NCBI GenBank assembly: GCA_030248225.1
Contig: JASANE010028973.1
Span: forward strand, 1-64,000
Length of the DNA: 64,000 nucleotides
Direction: 5' to 3'
Source: Trileptium ribeirensis
Taxonomy: Eukaryota; Nematoda; Enoplea; Enoplida; Thoracostomopsidae
Shown here: positions 1-8,950 of the stretch, one piece after another
How positions within the stretch are numbered: position 1 is the stretch's first letter
How the letters are laid out: each line of letters begins with the position of its first letter
Notes under the pieces: model-generated
What the model saw: the letters and a program-made list of their open reading frames with translations, nothing else
Told to the model about the DNA's origin: nothing
Databases searched by the model: none
Made by a program: the position numbers and the translations under genes

Positions 1-711
1 AACTTAAACAATTTTGCGAGCGAGCACGTTGGTGCTTCTGTACAGCGTTGTTGACTGAGTTGCACGTATCTGAGAGCACGCTGGTGCTTCTATGCTTGAG
101 AGCACATTAGTGCTTCATCTGTAATTGAGTATCGAGAGCACATTAGTGCTTCAATTGCATTGTGTCTTGAGAGCACATTGGTGCTTCAGTCGAGTACTTT
201 TGAGAGCACATTAGTGCTTCTGTTCTATTCGGTTGAGAGCACATTGGTGCTCCAGTTTAAGCGCTTATTGAGAGCACACTGGTGCTCCATTTCTGAACCT
301 AGCCTCTGTGGAACTCAGTCTACAGTGTTGTTGCGGGAGCACACTAGTGCTCCGATATAGCGTATACGTGTATTCAATCTAAGGCTAGGACTTGGATCTT
401 ACGATCCCTCTTCTTAACTCAAACAATATTAATATACGTATACGGCTTTGCGAGCGAAAATTTACTAGTGTTTGTGAGTATTTGGTGGTTGTGTGTCATT
501 TATATTATATATTCATATCGCTAAGGATAGGCATTGGATCTTACGATCCCTCTTCTTATCTCAATCTATTTATATATACTTATACATTTATCTCTGTTTG
601 TAGTGTGTCGTGATTGTGTATTGGTAACGTAGTAACGAGCGTTATCTTAGGTCCTGAGTGCTACTTCCCCGGTTAATTAAATCTATTCCCACACTACCGA
701 TTGAGATTACA
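1..711 (+). repeat. 5' LTR, R/U5 portion only (left end outside the window)
   Basis: Base 1 corresponds to 25969 in the 3' LTR, so U3, the TATA box and the splice donor of this copy lie left of the window. It holds nine hairpin repeats (20-353) and a duplicated segment of about 42 bp (380-421 and 522-563) carrying the palindrome GGATCttacGATCC. I end it at TTACA (707-711), which mirrors a TGTAA start at the 3' LTR. The identity with the 3' copy runs 11 bases further, to 722, so the boundary is uncertain by that amount. Confidence 0.85.
20..353 (+). repeat. Array of nine hairpin-forming repeats in the 5' LTR
   Basis: Copies lie at 20-38, 72-90, 98-116, 134-152, 169-187, 202-220, 235-253, 270-288 and 335-353. 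The core is GAGCAC-nnnn-GTGCTY, an inverted repeat that folds into a 6-bp stem with a 4-base loop of pattern R-Y-T-R (ATTA, ATTG, GTTG, GCTG, ACTG, ACTA). Copies 1-6 end in GTGCTT, giving a G-U closing pair, and copies 7-9 in GTGCTC, giving G-C; copy 9 extends the stem by one pair. All nine are unchanged in the 3' LTR. They lie downstream of the LTR splice donor, so the 5' copy would be kept only in unspliced RNA. A packaging or RNA-export role is inference; 16-bp palindromic protein-binding sites in DNA are an alternative. Confidence 0.85.
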
Positions 712-712
712 T

Positions 713-730
713 TGGCTTTATAGTACATTC
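713..730 (+). other. Candidate primer-binding site
   Basis: Retroelement primer-binding sites start with TGG, the complement of tRNA CCA-3', within a few bases of the LTR. TGG occurs at 713-715, two bases after the TTACA end, followed by CTTTATAGTACATTC. I do not recognise the matching tRNA, and the first 11 bases (712-722) also follow the 3' LTR, which is unusual. Confidence 0.3.
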
Positions 731-1020
731 CTTTGCCTTCTCCTTCTTCAAACACACACGTATTTAACACCCAACCCTATCATCAGTTATTTAAGTTCAG
801 CCCAAACATCGTTACACTTGGAGGTCCCACCGAGATCCGATTCTTCATATTCGGGTTAAACGAATTCGGAAAGGATTCACCAGCATTCTTAACCGTAAAT
901 ACCTAGCACATAAATACGGCCGCTTATCAGCTTCGAAGTGCCCAAAATCTCTATAATTTAGAGCTAACGGACGACGAGCAAGATAGTTCTTTCTTTGAAA
1001 CTGATCTGGAAAATCAGCAA
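723..1020 (+). other. Untranslated leader between LTR and Gag start
   Basis: This is about 300 bases with no ORF, leading to the ATG at 1021 (context cagcaaATGG). It is the expected place for dimerisation or packaging signals, but I see no clear repeat in it. Confidence 0.4.
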
Positions 1021-2370
1021 ATGGATAGTTTAGTTAAAAACATCGGCCAACTTGATCATGTCATTAAGGATCTAGCTACTAGATTGGATGATGGCTTAAG
1101 GGATCTTTCTGGCGAAGTCGACGAGGTCTCTCAACGAGTTCGCCTGGGAAACGATGCAGATCTTTCGATCTCACCTTTCCGAGGAGATTTAACTGGTCAA
1201 GATTTCAACTCCTGGTTAGAAAATTTCAACCTCATTTGCGATGCTAAAATAATTGATGACAATATGAAGCTTAGAATGCTGCCCGCATACTTGAGAGACA
1301 GAGCAAGGGATGCGTATGAAAGGGTCCCCGATGCAGCAAAGAGAAACTTTAACGATCTGGTCCGAGCTCTGAGAACCGCCTTATTAACTCCAGAGTGGTC
1401 AATGTTTCATGAAGCAGCACTTGAGCAGCGCCATCAAATGAGTGGTGAGACAGTGACCGCATATCTTAAAGCGATTAAGAAAGCCTGCCGTAGTATATAT
1501 CAGCATGAAAATGATGCTACCTTACAAAGGAAAATCATATCCCGATTCTTTAATGGATTGCGATCACCGGAGATGAAGCAACAAGTATTCCGGGATATGC
1601 CAAACACGCTTAGGGAAGCAGAAGACCTTGCCCAGAAACTGGATATGCAATCTGTTCTTTGTGGAAATGTATCCTCACCAGTCGGTTTAACCAGTGTTAC
1701 TAATAATTTAGCACGGGATCAAACCCTACAAAAAGTAGCACAGGGAATGGAACTGCTAGCAAGGAACCAAAAAGACATAGCAAATACTTTGCAGCGAGTT
1801 AGGAATAACCAACCAAGGAGAAACAACCGCCCACCTGCTGTTAGTACAAATCAAAACCGGTCACCCGAGAACCGACCTCGTCCTAATAACTTTGAGCAAA
1901 ATTTCTCACCTCGCGGACCACGCTGCTTCAATTGCGGTAGATTAGGCCACATGGCAATGGGTTGCTTGCTTAGAGGAAACCAAACTAGGACAAATAATAT
2001 CAGTCGCCCACCAAACAGTGGTTTCCCACCTCGTAATAATTTTTCACAAAATTTTAGGAAACCCCCGGTCAGTACTAACCTCAGACCAAATATCCCCAAC
2101 GTTGGTCACATGGCTAATGCTACTAATACCAGAAACGTTGTCGCAACAACAATGCTCCATCCCGTTCCGAAGGAAGAAGAGCAGAAAAATCCCACCGAAG
2201 TTCCATATAGAACTGAGTTAGAGAAACTTCGCAGAGAAGTGGATGCCCTCACCAAACAGAATTCTTTACTCGTTGAAAAGGCTTACCCACAACTAGTTGG
2301 TGCAATTGAGGTAAAATCTAAATCATATGAGCCAATGAGTATTAAAGCACAAACTGACCCGGCAAAAATA
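1021..2370 (+). other. gag: Gag region of the polyprotein
   Basis: Residues 1 to about 450. The N-terminus (1-45) is predicted helical, followed by a Ty3/gypsy-type capsid region (about 50-210) containing a W-x-x-x-F-N motif and a segment of the retrotransposon Gag type. Residues about 255-345 are rich in Asn, Arg and Pro, as in nucleocapsids, around a single CCHC zinc knuckle (302-315, CFNCGRLGHMAMGC). It packages the RNA and builds the particle. A predicted coiled coil (about 397-420) lies just before the Env signal peptide. Confidence 0.85.
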
Positions 2371-5300
2371 ACCACAATGCCCAATGAGCCAAAGGCCAAA
2401 CTAAGATATGGCCTAACATCAGTTCGTCCACTTTTGGTCCTACTTTCCTTGGTGACGCTTATGGCCCCAGCGCAATCCACAGTAACTCAGGAGCTAAACC
2501 GCTTGCATCCCCATATTTTTCCTTCTTTTGGTGTAGGACTTGTTCCCGAAGGCTTGGTTATGACAGCCCCAGACTCGGTATACTTACCTATACTTGTCCA
2601 CACGAGACATGAACAGCACGAAGCTTGTAAAACTGCGGTAAGATATTCGGTCAACCCTAAGGATTGCAATTGTACAGGTCACCAGTTTTTACATGATCAG
2701 ACGCGGAAAGCACTTAGTGACCTGAGTGAAAATTTTCGCGATTCTGTTGACCCGGCATTTTACGAGGCTCTCTTACAGAGTATATGCACCGACAAACCGT
2801 TTGCCTGTACCTTTGTTCATCCCAAACGACAAAAACGTTTTGTCGCGGTTGCCTTAGCTGGAGTTGCCTCCGTTGCAAGTATAGGTTTGGGAATCGCTAA
2901 CAGCATTCAAATGTCTCATCTTAAGCCTAAACTGATAGCACTGCAGAATTCGGTACGAGTATTTGGGGAACAAACCATCCGCAACGAAGAAGCAATAGCA
3001 CAACTGACCGTTAATCAGGAACGAATATATGCCATCACACACGACATTGTCCGTTATATGGAACAAACATCTGTTGCCTTAGAATGCACACTCATGAAAA
3101 CTGTAGCCTGGACTCACTTTATGGCACAAACTAACTTCTTTGTAAATGATGTTAGGAATGTAGTCCGCGCCATGGTTTTGGCAGGTAATAGCGGAACTCT
3201 GTCGTCAGAAATCTTAACCGCTTCGCAAATAAAATTGTTAGTCCAGCGAGAACCCACATTGCACGACACGATATATTTACATGATCCCAGCCTGTTCTAT
3301 CATTTCGTTAAAGCATACCCAGTAATAATGGATATAATGAACACTAGATTCGGACTCATACTAGAGATCCCCCGCATAAGAGTCAAGAATATTCTACCGC
3401 TTATGAGAGTTGTTAATGTAGGATTCAATAACATAGCCTCTAACACAACTGTGAGATTGTCGCTTCCACAGTTCATTACGTATGATACTGCACTAAATAA
3501 GGGTTACTTTTACGAAGTTAAAGCGGATGGCTGCCACAAAACTCCAGGCCTGTGGTACTGTAACAGAGCGGCATTGCCAACCAGTACCAGTGACAGATGT
3601 TTACATGATTTGAGAAATTCATCAGTGAAAGATTCTTGCACATTTGATATCAAACAGTACTCACCAGAGACAATCATTGAAAGTACAAGAGTTGGTATTC
3701 TGGTCCGCACTTCAGAAAAATTTGTCCATGTAACACGTATTCAACCAGGTAGTAAGGTGACGAATGCTGACAAGCTACCAGTACCTAACCATGGTGTAAT
3801 GTTTTTCGCCCACTCTAACTTTTCGATGATAATTGTAGGAGATCAAGTACTTATGTCCAGTTTTCGCCCAGTACAAGATTTTGAAGTGTTTATGCAGATA
3901 ATTGGAAACTTTTCGTTTAATTTTTCTGAAATAGCCCCACCTACTTGGAGTAAGCTAGAGGATGTGAAGTATCACTCCTCGTTAACCGATCAGCGGTTGA
4001 AACGGGAACTAATGTATCTTACTCATGATGATGATGACTTCCCCGCGGAAGTCATGTATGCTGTGGCTGTGTTGATCCTAGGAATAGTGTTACTGTGTGT
4101 ATTATACGTGTTATGGAGAAAACGGCGTAAACTATTAACATGCTTAGGTAAAAGGAGAAGTTCTGTTAACGCAAGAGGTTTAAATTCTGAAGGGGTCGAA
4201 ATAATAAAAACTCCAAGGGTACAACAAAAAGTTCAAACACACTATGGGGGTGCATGTGCTCGTCCAGCCTCCATCTGCTGTGCTGTTCCACATCATCTCC
4301 CCCCTCCAAATTTAACAGCTACCGTTCCCGATGTTTGTGAGCTTCCATTCTGTCGTGGCAGAGTATCCAATACGAGCAGTAAACAACAAATAAACACACC
4401 CGTGGCCGAAACCGTATTTACGGTGGGTAAAGCTGTATCCCAAATTGATGTCACTATAGAAGGTGAACTATTTACCGGAATCTTAGATACTGGTAGTAAT
4501 ATAACTATAATTTCAAACGAAACATTTGATAAGCTTGGGCTAACGTCCGAAGACCTGGTTCCGGTCCCTTGGACTTCAGCTGTGGGAATAACAGGTCACA
4601 ATTTGCAAATGAAGGGGGCTGTTAAGGTCGCTCTTGGCATTGGAAAACGAACCTTTGATTTTCATGTTTTCGTGACCAATGAGTGTACACATTCTGTAAT
4701 AATAGGTGTTGACGTATTGCGTCAACTTGGCACAGTGACCATCAACTACCAAAAAGAACAAGTAGTAATAGATGGCGTACCTTACCAACTAGGAGGAACC
4801 GATTTCAAAACCCTGCGTTTGGAAACCAATACGACTATTCCAGCGCGAACCGAGGTGGTAATACCCTGTGAGATTGAAGGGTTCAATTACGAGGGTGATG
4901 TTATTTTTGAACCAAGTGAGAAACTGGAGCAATTCGATTTACAGGCAGCCCAAATTCTAATATCAAACGACACGAGAATTACTGTCCCGGTTAGGTTATT
5001 AAACATGTCCTATTATCCTGTTAAGCTATATAAGAATACACCATTAGGCACTGTGGAGCTATTGCAAGATAGCTCAGTGGTCTTTTCGGTACTAACCCAA
5101 AAGTCAGGAGACAGTAATTTCTTGAGTGAGCTTCAACTAGATCAAGTAAAAATAACTCCCGAACAAACGAGACGGTTTGTTGACCTATGTACAGAATATT
5201 CGGAAGTTTTCGCCAAACATGACTATGACTATGGTGACATAACTGTCATACAACATAGTATCGATACTGGCGACGCTGTTCCAATCAAACAGCGGCCTTA

Positions 5301-8190
5301 TCGTATACCTTTCCAACGTAAGGAAAAAGTTGACGCCGAGTTAGATCAAATGTTAAACTTCGGAATTATAGAGCCCTCAACTAGCCCGTGGGCGAGTCCC
5401 ATAGTTTTAGTCGGTAAAAAGGATGGCGAATCTTTACGACTCTGCGTCGATTATAGAAAACTCAATGCTGTAACAAAGAAGGATTGCTACCCTTTACCTA
5501 ACATCAATGACTTGTTAGAATGTATAGGGAAGGCCAGATTTTTTAGTGTGATGGATTTGCTATCGGGATTTTGGCAAATTCCTATGGCCCCAAACTCCGT
5601 TGAGAAAACAGCCTTTATAACACCTTCAGGTTTGTATCAATTTACCAAGATGCCTTTTGGATTGTGTAACGCACCAGCTACATTCCAAAGGACACTTGAG
5701 GCGACTTTACATGGGCTTGTGGAGCGAATATGTTTAATCTATATCGATGATATATGTGTATTTTCCGACACTTTCGAGGAACATCTAAACCGACTTCGGC
5801 AGGTGTTTGAACGCCTAAAACAAGTCGGGTTAAAAGTAAAGCCCAGGAAGTGCAAGTTTTTAAGGGATGAAGTTCCTTATCTAGGTCATATCATTTCGGC
5901 TGAGGGGCTCAGACCAGACCCCGAAAAGATTGAAGCTGTTAAGTCATATCCGGTACCACATGATATTACTTCAGTTCGTAGCTTTCTCGGTTTCTGTAGC
6001 TACTATCGTCGGTTTATTAAGGATTTTGCATCCATAGCAAAACCTTTAAGTCAGCTAACTAGCACACTGAAAAGGTTCGAATGGAATTCGGAAGCTCAAA
6101 AGGCATTCGAGACTTTGAGGGACAAACTAATCAATCCCCCCATCCTTCGAATAGCGGAACCTTCCAAACCATACTTTCTCGAAACAGACGCGAGTACCAA
6201 AGCTATTGGTGGCATTTTGTCGCAAGCAGATGACGACAATAAACTGCATCCTATAGCCTACGGAAGTAGACTGCTACAAAAAGCCGAGCGAAATTATACC
6301 GCTACGGAGTTGGAAGCACTAGCTGTGGTGTACTTTATGAAGTATTTTCGTAATTATATTTATGGCCAGAAGATAACCATAATAACGGATCATTCCGCTT
6401 TAAGATGGTTACTAACGAACAAAAATGCTTCGGGTCGGTTGCAACGTTGGGCCCTATCCCTTACAGAGTTTGACTTTACCGTAGAGCATAGGGCAGGCAA
6501 GAAGATGGGGCATGTAGACGCTCTATCGCGCATGGAAATCAAAGGAGATCAAATTCCAACTAACCATATCACCGAACAAAATAGTGAGGAGGATATAAAT
6601 TTCGCATATGCAGTAACCACATATCGAAATAAAGTACCTAGCGTAGAAAATCCCAAAACTGTGGAGGAGCGTAATCGATTAGAATATATTCATAAGCAGG
6701 ATCAAGACCCTGAAATTAAGGCTTTAAAAATGTATCTTGAATCTGGTAAGCGTCCAGACGACAAGACGCTCGCGGCTCATTTTGCTGCAATACAGCCACG
6801 ATATGTGGTAAAATATGGAGTCCTTTACCATCATTACCCCATGCCAAAATACAAACAAGGCGTCTTACTCGAACAGCTAGTAGTCCCGTTTGCTATGCGG
6901 GAGGAAGTGATGTCGGCCCACCACGACGATGTGGTCGGTGGCAATCACCTGGGTATACTAAAAACTTATAAAAAATTATTTACTAAATATTATTGGGACG
7001 GGATGTACAGAGATGTGGCAAAATGGGTTCAATCCTGTTTAGAGTGCGCCAAGCGAAAGGCGGGACCTCACCGAGGGAAAGCACCTCTGAACCCGATCCC
7101 TGCCACGCGTCCTAATTACACATACCATGTGGATGTGTTGGGTCCCCTACCACAAACTTATAACGGCAATAGATATGTTGTCATATTTATTGATCGTTTT
7201 ACAAAATACCCTGAGGCTATATGCACGCCGGATCAAAAGGCAACCACAATAGCCAAACTTTTTATGACCGAAATTGTGTGTCGTCATTCAGCTCCTCATG
7301 AGCTAGTTAGTGATAATGCTCCAAACTTTCGGAGTGAACTAGTTGAACAAATTTGCCGACTAACTGGCACACGAAAAGTTTTCACAACACCATACCGTCC
7401 TCAAACTAACGGTATCGTTGAAAGAATTAATAGGACACTTATGGAGATGGTGTCTCAGTACGTAGACATGGCACAACGAACTTGGGATGAATTTGTCCCG
7501 TTTGCATGTTTTGCCTATCGAGTAAGTGTGAACGAATCCACAAGCTTGAGTCCGTTTGAAATGGTGTATGGAAGGGTGCCCAGACTCCCCATCGATACGG
7601 TTCTTCCGATTTCAAATATAAACTATTTAGATGAGGAAGACTGTTTTCGGGATATCCAACTGTATTTAAAACGGGCTTGGGAGATAGCGAAGGAGAACAT
7701 CGTCAAGACTCAAGCTCGGATGAAGGAAGTTCACGATCGTAAAGCGACACCTGTAGAGTATTGGGAAGGTCAAAAAGTGCTGCTACATGTTCCCTTTAAC
7801 AAACAAGGAAAGACTAAAAAGTTAGCACAGCCATGGCACGGGATATACGAAATAGAAAAGATTATATCGCCAGATGTAATCCTGAGATCCATAACCAACC
7901 CAAAAGAAGTGCACAAAAGGGTTCACGTTGAGCGTATAAAGCCGTTTTATGGCCCCTACGTCCCACCTTTGTTGTTAAGGGAAATAAAGGAACCACCTCC
8001 GATAGAAGAAGAAGAACCAGCGAAGGCGGAAGATCCTGCTAACGACGAAACACTTCCGAAAATTACAGTGACGGGGCCTGAACAAGATGCTGACAAAACT
8101 GAGGATGCCGCAGGGGAGGTTTCTCCGCAAGAAGCTGCCACGCCAAAACCAACTCATGATTATAATTTAAGGTTGAGAAAAGCTACGTAA
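1021..8190 (+). CDS. Gag-Env-Pol polyprotein (2389 aa), env inserted between gag and protease
   Basis: A single ORF without stop or frameshift encodes all structural and enzymatic parts of the retroelement. Order by residue: Gag with zinc knuckle C302-x2-C305-x4-H310-x4-C315; signal-peptide-like hydrophobic segment 470-485; envelope ectodomain with a basic KRQKR cleavage site (602-606) followed by a hydrophobic fusion-peptide-like stretch; transmembrane segment 1011-1032; retropepsin DTG 1156-1158; reverse transcriptase YIDD 1574-1577; RNase H; integrase with HHCC finger and D2038, D2098, E2134; then an acidic, proline-rich tail. In known retroviruses and errantiviruses env follows pol and is usually made from a spliced RNA. 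Here Env shares the frame with both neighbours. With two membrane crossings, Gag and Pol would both stay cytosolic, so one polyprotein is topologically possible; this is inference. All catalytic signatures I looked for are intact, so the element may be active. Confidence 0.95.
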   Translation: MDSLVKNIGQLDHVIKDLATRLDDGLRDLSGEVDEVSQRVRLGNDADLSISPFRGDLTGQDFNSWLENFNLICDAKIIDDNMKLRMLPAYLRDRARDAYERVPDAAKRNFNDLVRALRTALLTPEWSMFHEAALEQRHQMSGETVTAYLKAIKKACRSIYQHENDATLQRKIISRFFNGLRSPEMKQQVFRDMPNTLREAEDLAQKLDMQSVLCGNVSSPVGLTSVTNNLARDQTLQKVAQGMELLARNQKDIANTLQRVRNNQPRRNNRPPAVSTNQNRSPENRPRPNNFEQNFSPRGPRCFNCGRLGHMAMGCLLRGNQTRTNNISRPPNSGFPPRNNFSQNFRKPPVSTNLRPNIPNVGHMANATNTRNVVATTMLHPVPKEEEQKNPTEVPYRTELEKLRREVDALTKQNSLLVEKAYPQLVGAIEVKSKSYEPMSIKAQTDPAKITTMPNEPKAKLRYGLTSVRPLLVLLSLVTLMAPAQSTVTQELNRLHPHIFPSFGVGLVPEGLVMTAPDSVYLPILVHTRHEQHEACKTAVRYSVNPKDCNCTGHQFLHDQTRKALSDLSENFRDSVDPAFYEALLQSICTDKPFACTFVHPKRQKRFVAVALAGVASVASIGLGIANSIQMSHLKPKLIALQNSVRVFGEQTIRNEEAIAQLTVNQERIYAITHDIVRYMEQTSVALECTLMKTVAWTHFMAQTNFFVNDVRNVVRAMVLAGNSGTLSSEILTASQIKLLVQREPTLHDTIYLHDPSLFYHFVKAYPVIMDIMNTRFGLILEIPRIRVKNILPLMRVVNVGFNNIASNTTVRLSLPQFITYDTALNKGYFYEVKADGCHKTPGLWYCNRAALPTSTSDRCLHDLRNSSVKDSCTFDIKQYSPETIIESTRVGILVRTSEKFVHVTRIQPGSKVTNADKLPVPNHGVMFFAHSNFSMIIVGDQVLMSSFRPVQDFEVFMQIIGNFSFNFSEIAPPTWSKLEDVKYHSSLTDQRLKRELMYLTHDDDDFPAEVMYAVAVLILGIVLLCVLYVLWRKRRKLLTCLGKRRSSVNARGLNSEGVEIIKTPRVQQKVQTHYGGACARPASICCAVPHHLPPPNLTATVPDVCELPFCRGRVSNTSSKQQINTPVAETVFTVGKAVSQIDVTIEGELFTGILDTGSNITIISNETFDKLGLTSEDLVPVPWTSAVGITGHNLQMKGAVKVALGIGKRTFDFHVFVTNECTHSVIIGVDVLRQLGTVTINYQKEQVVIDGVPYQLGGTDFKTLRLETNTTIPARTEVVIPCEIEGFNYEGDVIFEPSEKLEQFDLQAAQILISNDTRITVPVRLLNMSYYPVKLYKNTPLGTVELLQDSSVVFSVLTQKSGDSNFLSELQLDQVKITPEQTRRFVDLCTEYSEVFAKHDYDYGDITVIQHSIDTGDAVPIKQRPYRIPFQRKEKVDAELDQMLNFGIIEPSTSPWASPIVLVGKKDGESLRLCVDYRKLNAVTKKDCYPLPNINDLLECIGKARFFSVMDLLSGFWQIPMAPNSVEKTAFITPSGLYQFTKMPFGLCNAPATFQRTLEATLHGLVERICLIYIDDICVFSDTFEEHLNRLRQVFERLKQVGLKVKPRKCKFLRDEVPYLGHIISAEGLRPDPEKIEAVKSYPVPHDITSVRSFLGFCSYYRRFIKDFASIAKPLSQLTSTLKRFEWNSEAQKAFETLRDKLINPPILRIAEPSKPYFLETDASTKAIGGILSQADDDNKLHPIAYGSRLLQKAERNYTATELEALAVVYFMKYFRNYIYGQKITIITDHSALRWLLTNKNASGRLQRWALSLTEFDFTVEHRAGKKMGHVDALSRMEIKGDQIPTNHITEQNSEEDINFAYAVTTYRNKVPSVENPKTVEERNRLEYIHKQDQDPEIKALKMYLESGKRPDDKTLAAHFAAIQPRYVVKYGVLYHHYPMPKYKQGVLLEQLVVPFAMREEVMSAHHDDVVGGNHLGILKTYKKLFTKYYWDGMYRDVAKWVQSCLECAKRKAGPHRGKAPLNPIPATRPNYTYHVDVLGPLPQTYNGNRYVVIFIDRFTKYPEAICTPDQKATTIAKLFMTEIVCRHSAPHELVSDNAPNFRSELVEQICRLTGTRKVFTTPYRPQTNGIVERINRTLMEMVSQYVDMAQRTWDEFVPFACFAYRVSVNESTSLSPFEMVYGRVPRLPIDTVLPISNINYLDEEDCFRDIQLYLKRAWEIAKENIVKTQARMKEVHDRKATPVEYWEGQKVLLHVPFNKQGKTKKLAQPWHGIYEIEKIISPDVILRSITNPKEVHKRVHVERIKPFYGPYVPPLLLREIKEPPPIEEEEPAKAEDPANDETLPKITVTGPEQDADKTEDAAGEVSPQEAATPKPTHDYNLRLRKAT
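2377..4260 (+). other. env: Envelope glycoprotein region (class I fusion-like) embedded in the polyprotein
   Basis: Residues about 453-1080. In-frame Met439 and Met453 precede a signal peptide (hydrophobic core about 470-485, likely cleavage after AQS, 486). The ectodomain has paired cysteines and several N-x-S/T sequons. KRQKR (602-606) matches a furin-type site and is followed at once by a hydrophobic Ala/Gly/Val-rich segment (607-629) and a heptad-like helix (about 641-682), the layout of class I fusion proteins such as paramyxovirus F. A second basic motif RLKR lies at 992-995. The membrane anchor is 1011-1032, followed by a basic cytoplasmic tail. It resembles a viral entry protein by layout; the source virus family cannot be named from inspection. 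No break was seen. Confidence 0.8.
4408..4740 (+). other. Retropepsin (aspartic protease) region
   Basis: Residues about 1130-1240. The catalytic signature is LDTGSN (1155-1160), and a downstream hydrophobic-hydrophobic-Gly motif IIG (1227-1229) forms the usual second half of the fold. It would cut the polyprotein, including Env from Pol unless another protease does this. It lies about 120 residues after the Env membrane anchor. Confidence 0.85.
5218..6570 (+). other. Reverse transcriptase and RNase H region
   Basis: Residues about 1400-1850. The RT has the Ty3/gypsy fingers motif SPWASPIVLVGKKDG, the primer-grip area TPSGLYQFTKMPFGLCNAPATF and the catalytic YIDD (1574-1577). A connection region with FLGFCSYYRRFI follows. 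RNase H starts near LETDAS (D1723) and includes the TDHSALRWL motif (D1790). It copies element RNA into DNA. All motifs are intact. Confidence 0.92.
6883..7980 (+). other. Integrase region
   Basis: Residues about 1955-2320. The zinc-binding HHCC motif has candidate ligands at H1967/H1968, H1976, C2006 and C2009. The core catalytic triad is D2038, D2098 and E2134, with the canonical 35 residues between the second Asp and Glu. The sequence GIVERINRTLMEM is typical of Ty3/gypsy integrases. I see no obvious chromodomain; the C-terminus (about 2320-2389) is acidic and Pro-rich and ends with a short basic patch. Confidence 0.9.
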
Positions 8191-8888
8191 ATATTACGAG
8201 TTTATTCCGTTTAGTGGTATAATATGGTGCAGGACTATGTTTGGAATGGGCTAAAATTGTTAACTGTGTGTCTGTTGTACTTTCTGGAATAAAGCTTTGA
8301 TGAGTTCGTGTGTTTTGAAACATTTGGTATGAATATTGTAGTCGAAGATCCTACAAACCGTGTGGTAACAAATAATAAACATATATATCATGCTATTTAG
8401 CTAAACAAAATTTTTGTCCTTGTTTATACTCCGGGCCCTAATCGCATTATTAATAAATTATGGTGCTGCAATTTTGTGCCTTATTGATTAAAAAGGTACA
8501 TGATCCCCTTTTGACCCCTGCTAATTTTTGTTCTAGGTTATCTCTTCGGATCGTTTGGTATATTCGTATTGTCGTGGTAACTTGGTCGTGTGGAAATTTG
8601 CGATTACCATAGTTTAATAAATATCTTATATAGCTAATTTACAGAGCTATGTAAACGCCAAGTAACACAGTCTCGAGTTTGCACAGATAAAGTTAATAAG
8701 ATAAAACAACCTTGACAAATAGCTAGTGATAGCGTGATACACTTTTAAGCGTACTGCCTCGTTTTTCTGAGTCCTTTAAGTTAACAGTTAGCTGGAAGTT
8801 TATCCGCGCGCGTTAAAGTTCAACGTCTTTCTAATTGTCCTTGCGGGCACTCTATAAATTACTACAATATTTCATCAGTTTTTTTTGT
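8191..8888 (+). other. Spacer between pol and helicase genes
   Basis: About 700 bases with no ORF. It has AATAAA at 8288-8293 and further AT-rich AATAAA-like motifs to about 8455, which could end a Gag-Env-Pol transcript, though the genomic RNA must read through. Its right end is the pyrimidine-rich tract of a splice acceptor. Confidence 0.5.
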
Positions 8889-8890
8889 AG
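8870..8890 (+). promoter_or_regulatory. Predicted 3' splice site for the helicase mRNA
   Basis: A long T tract (8878-8886) ends in GTAG (8887-8890), 60 bases before the helicase ATG. With the donor in the LTR R region (GTAAGT, 25926-25931 in the 3' copy) this would join a tiny leader to the helicase ORF. This is prediction from consensus only. Confidence 0.5.
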
Positions 8891-8950
8891 TTTGGGCTTT
8901 TTCGCGCCTGGGTTTTCGGTGAATTAGTTAGAGACAATAGATAGTTGGAT

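Noticed and set aside
20..353. CRISPR-like array of regular short repeats
   Set aside because: The repeats lie in a retroelement LTR of an animal genome, are present identically in both LTRs, and have unequal, partly similar spacers.
160..360. 66-codon ORF with ESTLVL repeats
   Set aside because: It is the translation of the hairpin repeats in the LTR; nothing suggests it is a protein.
8945..8950. TTG start two codons before the helicase ATG
   Set aside because: Non-ATG; ATG 8951 is the normal start.
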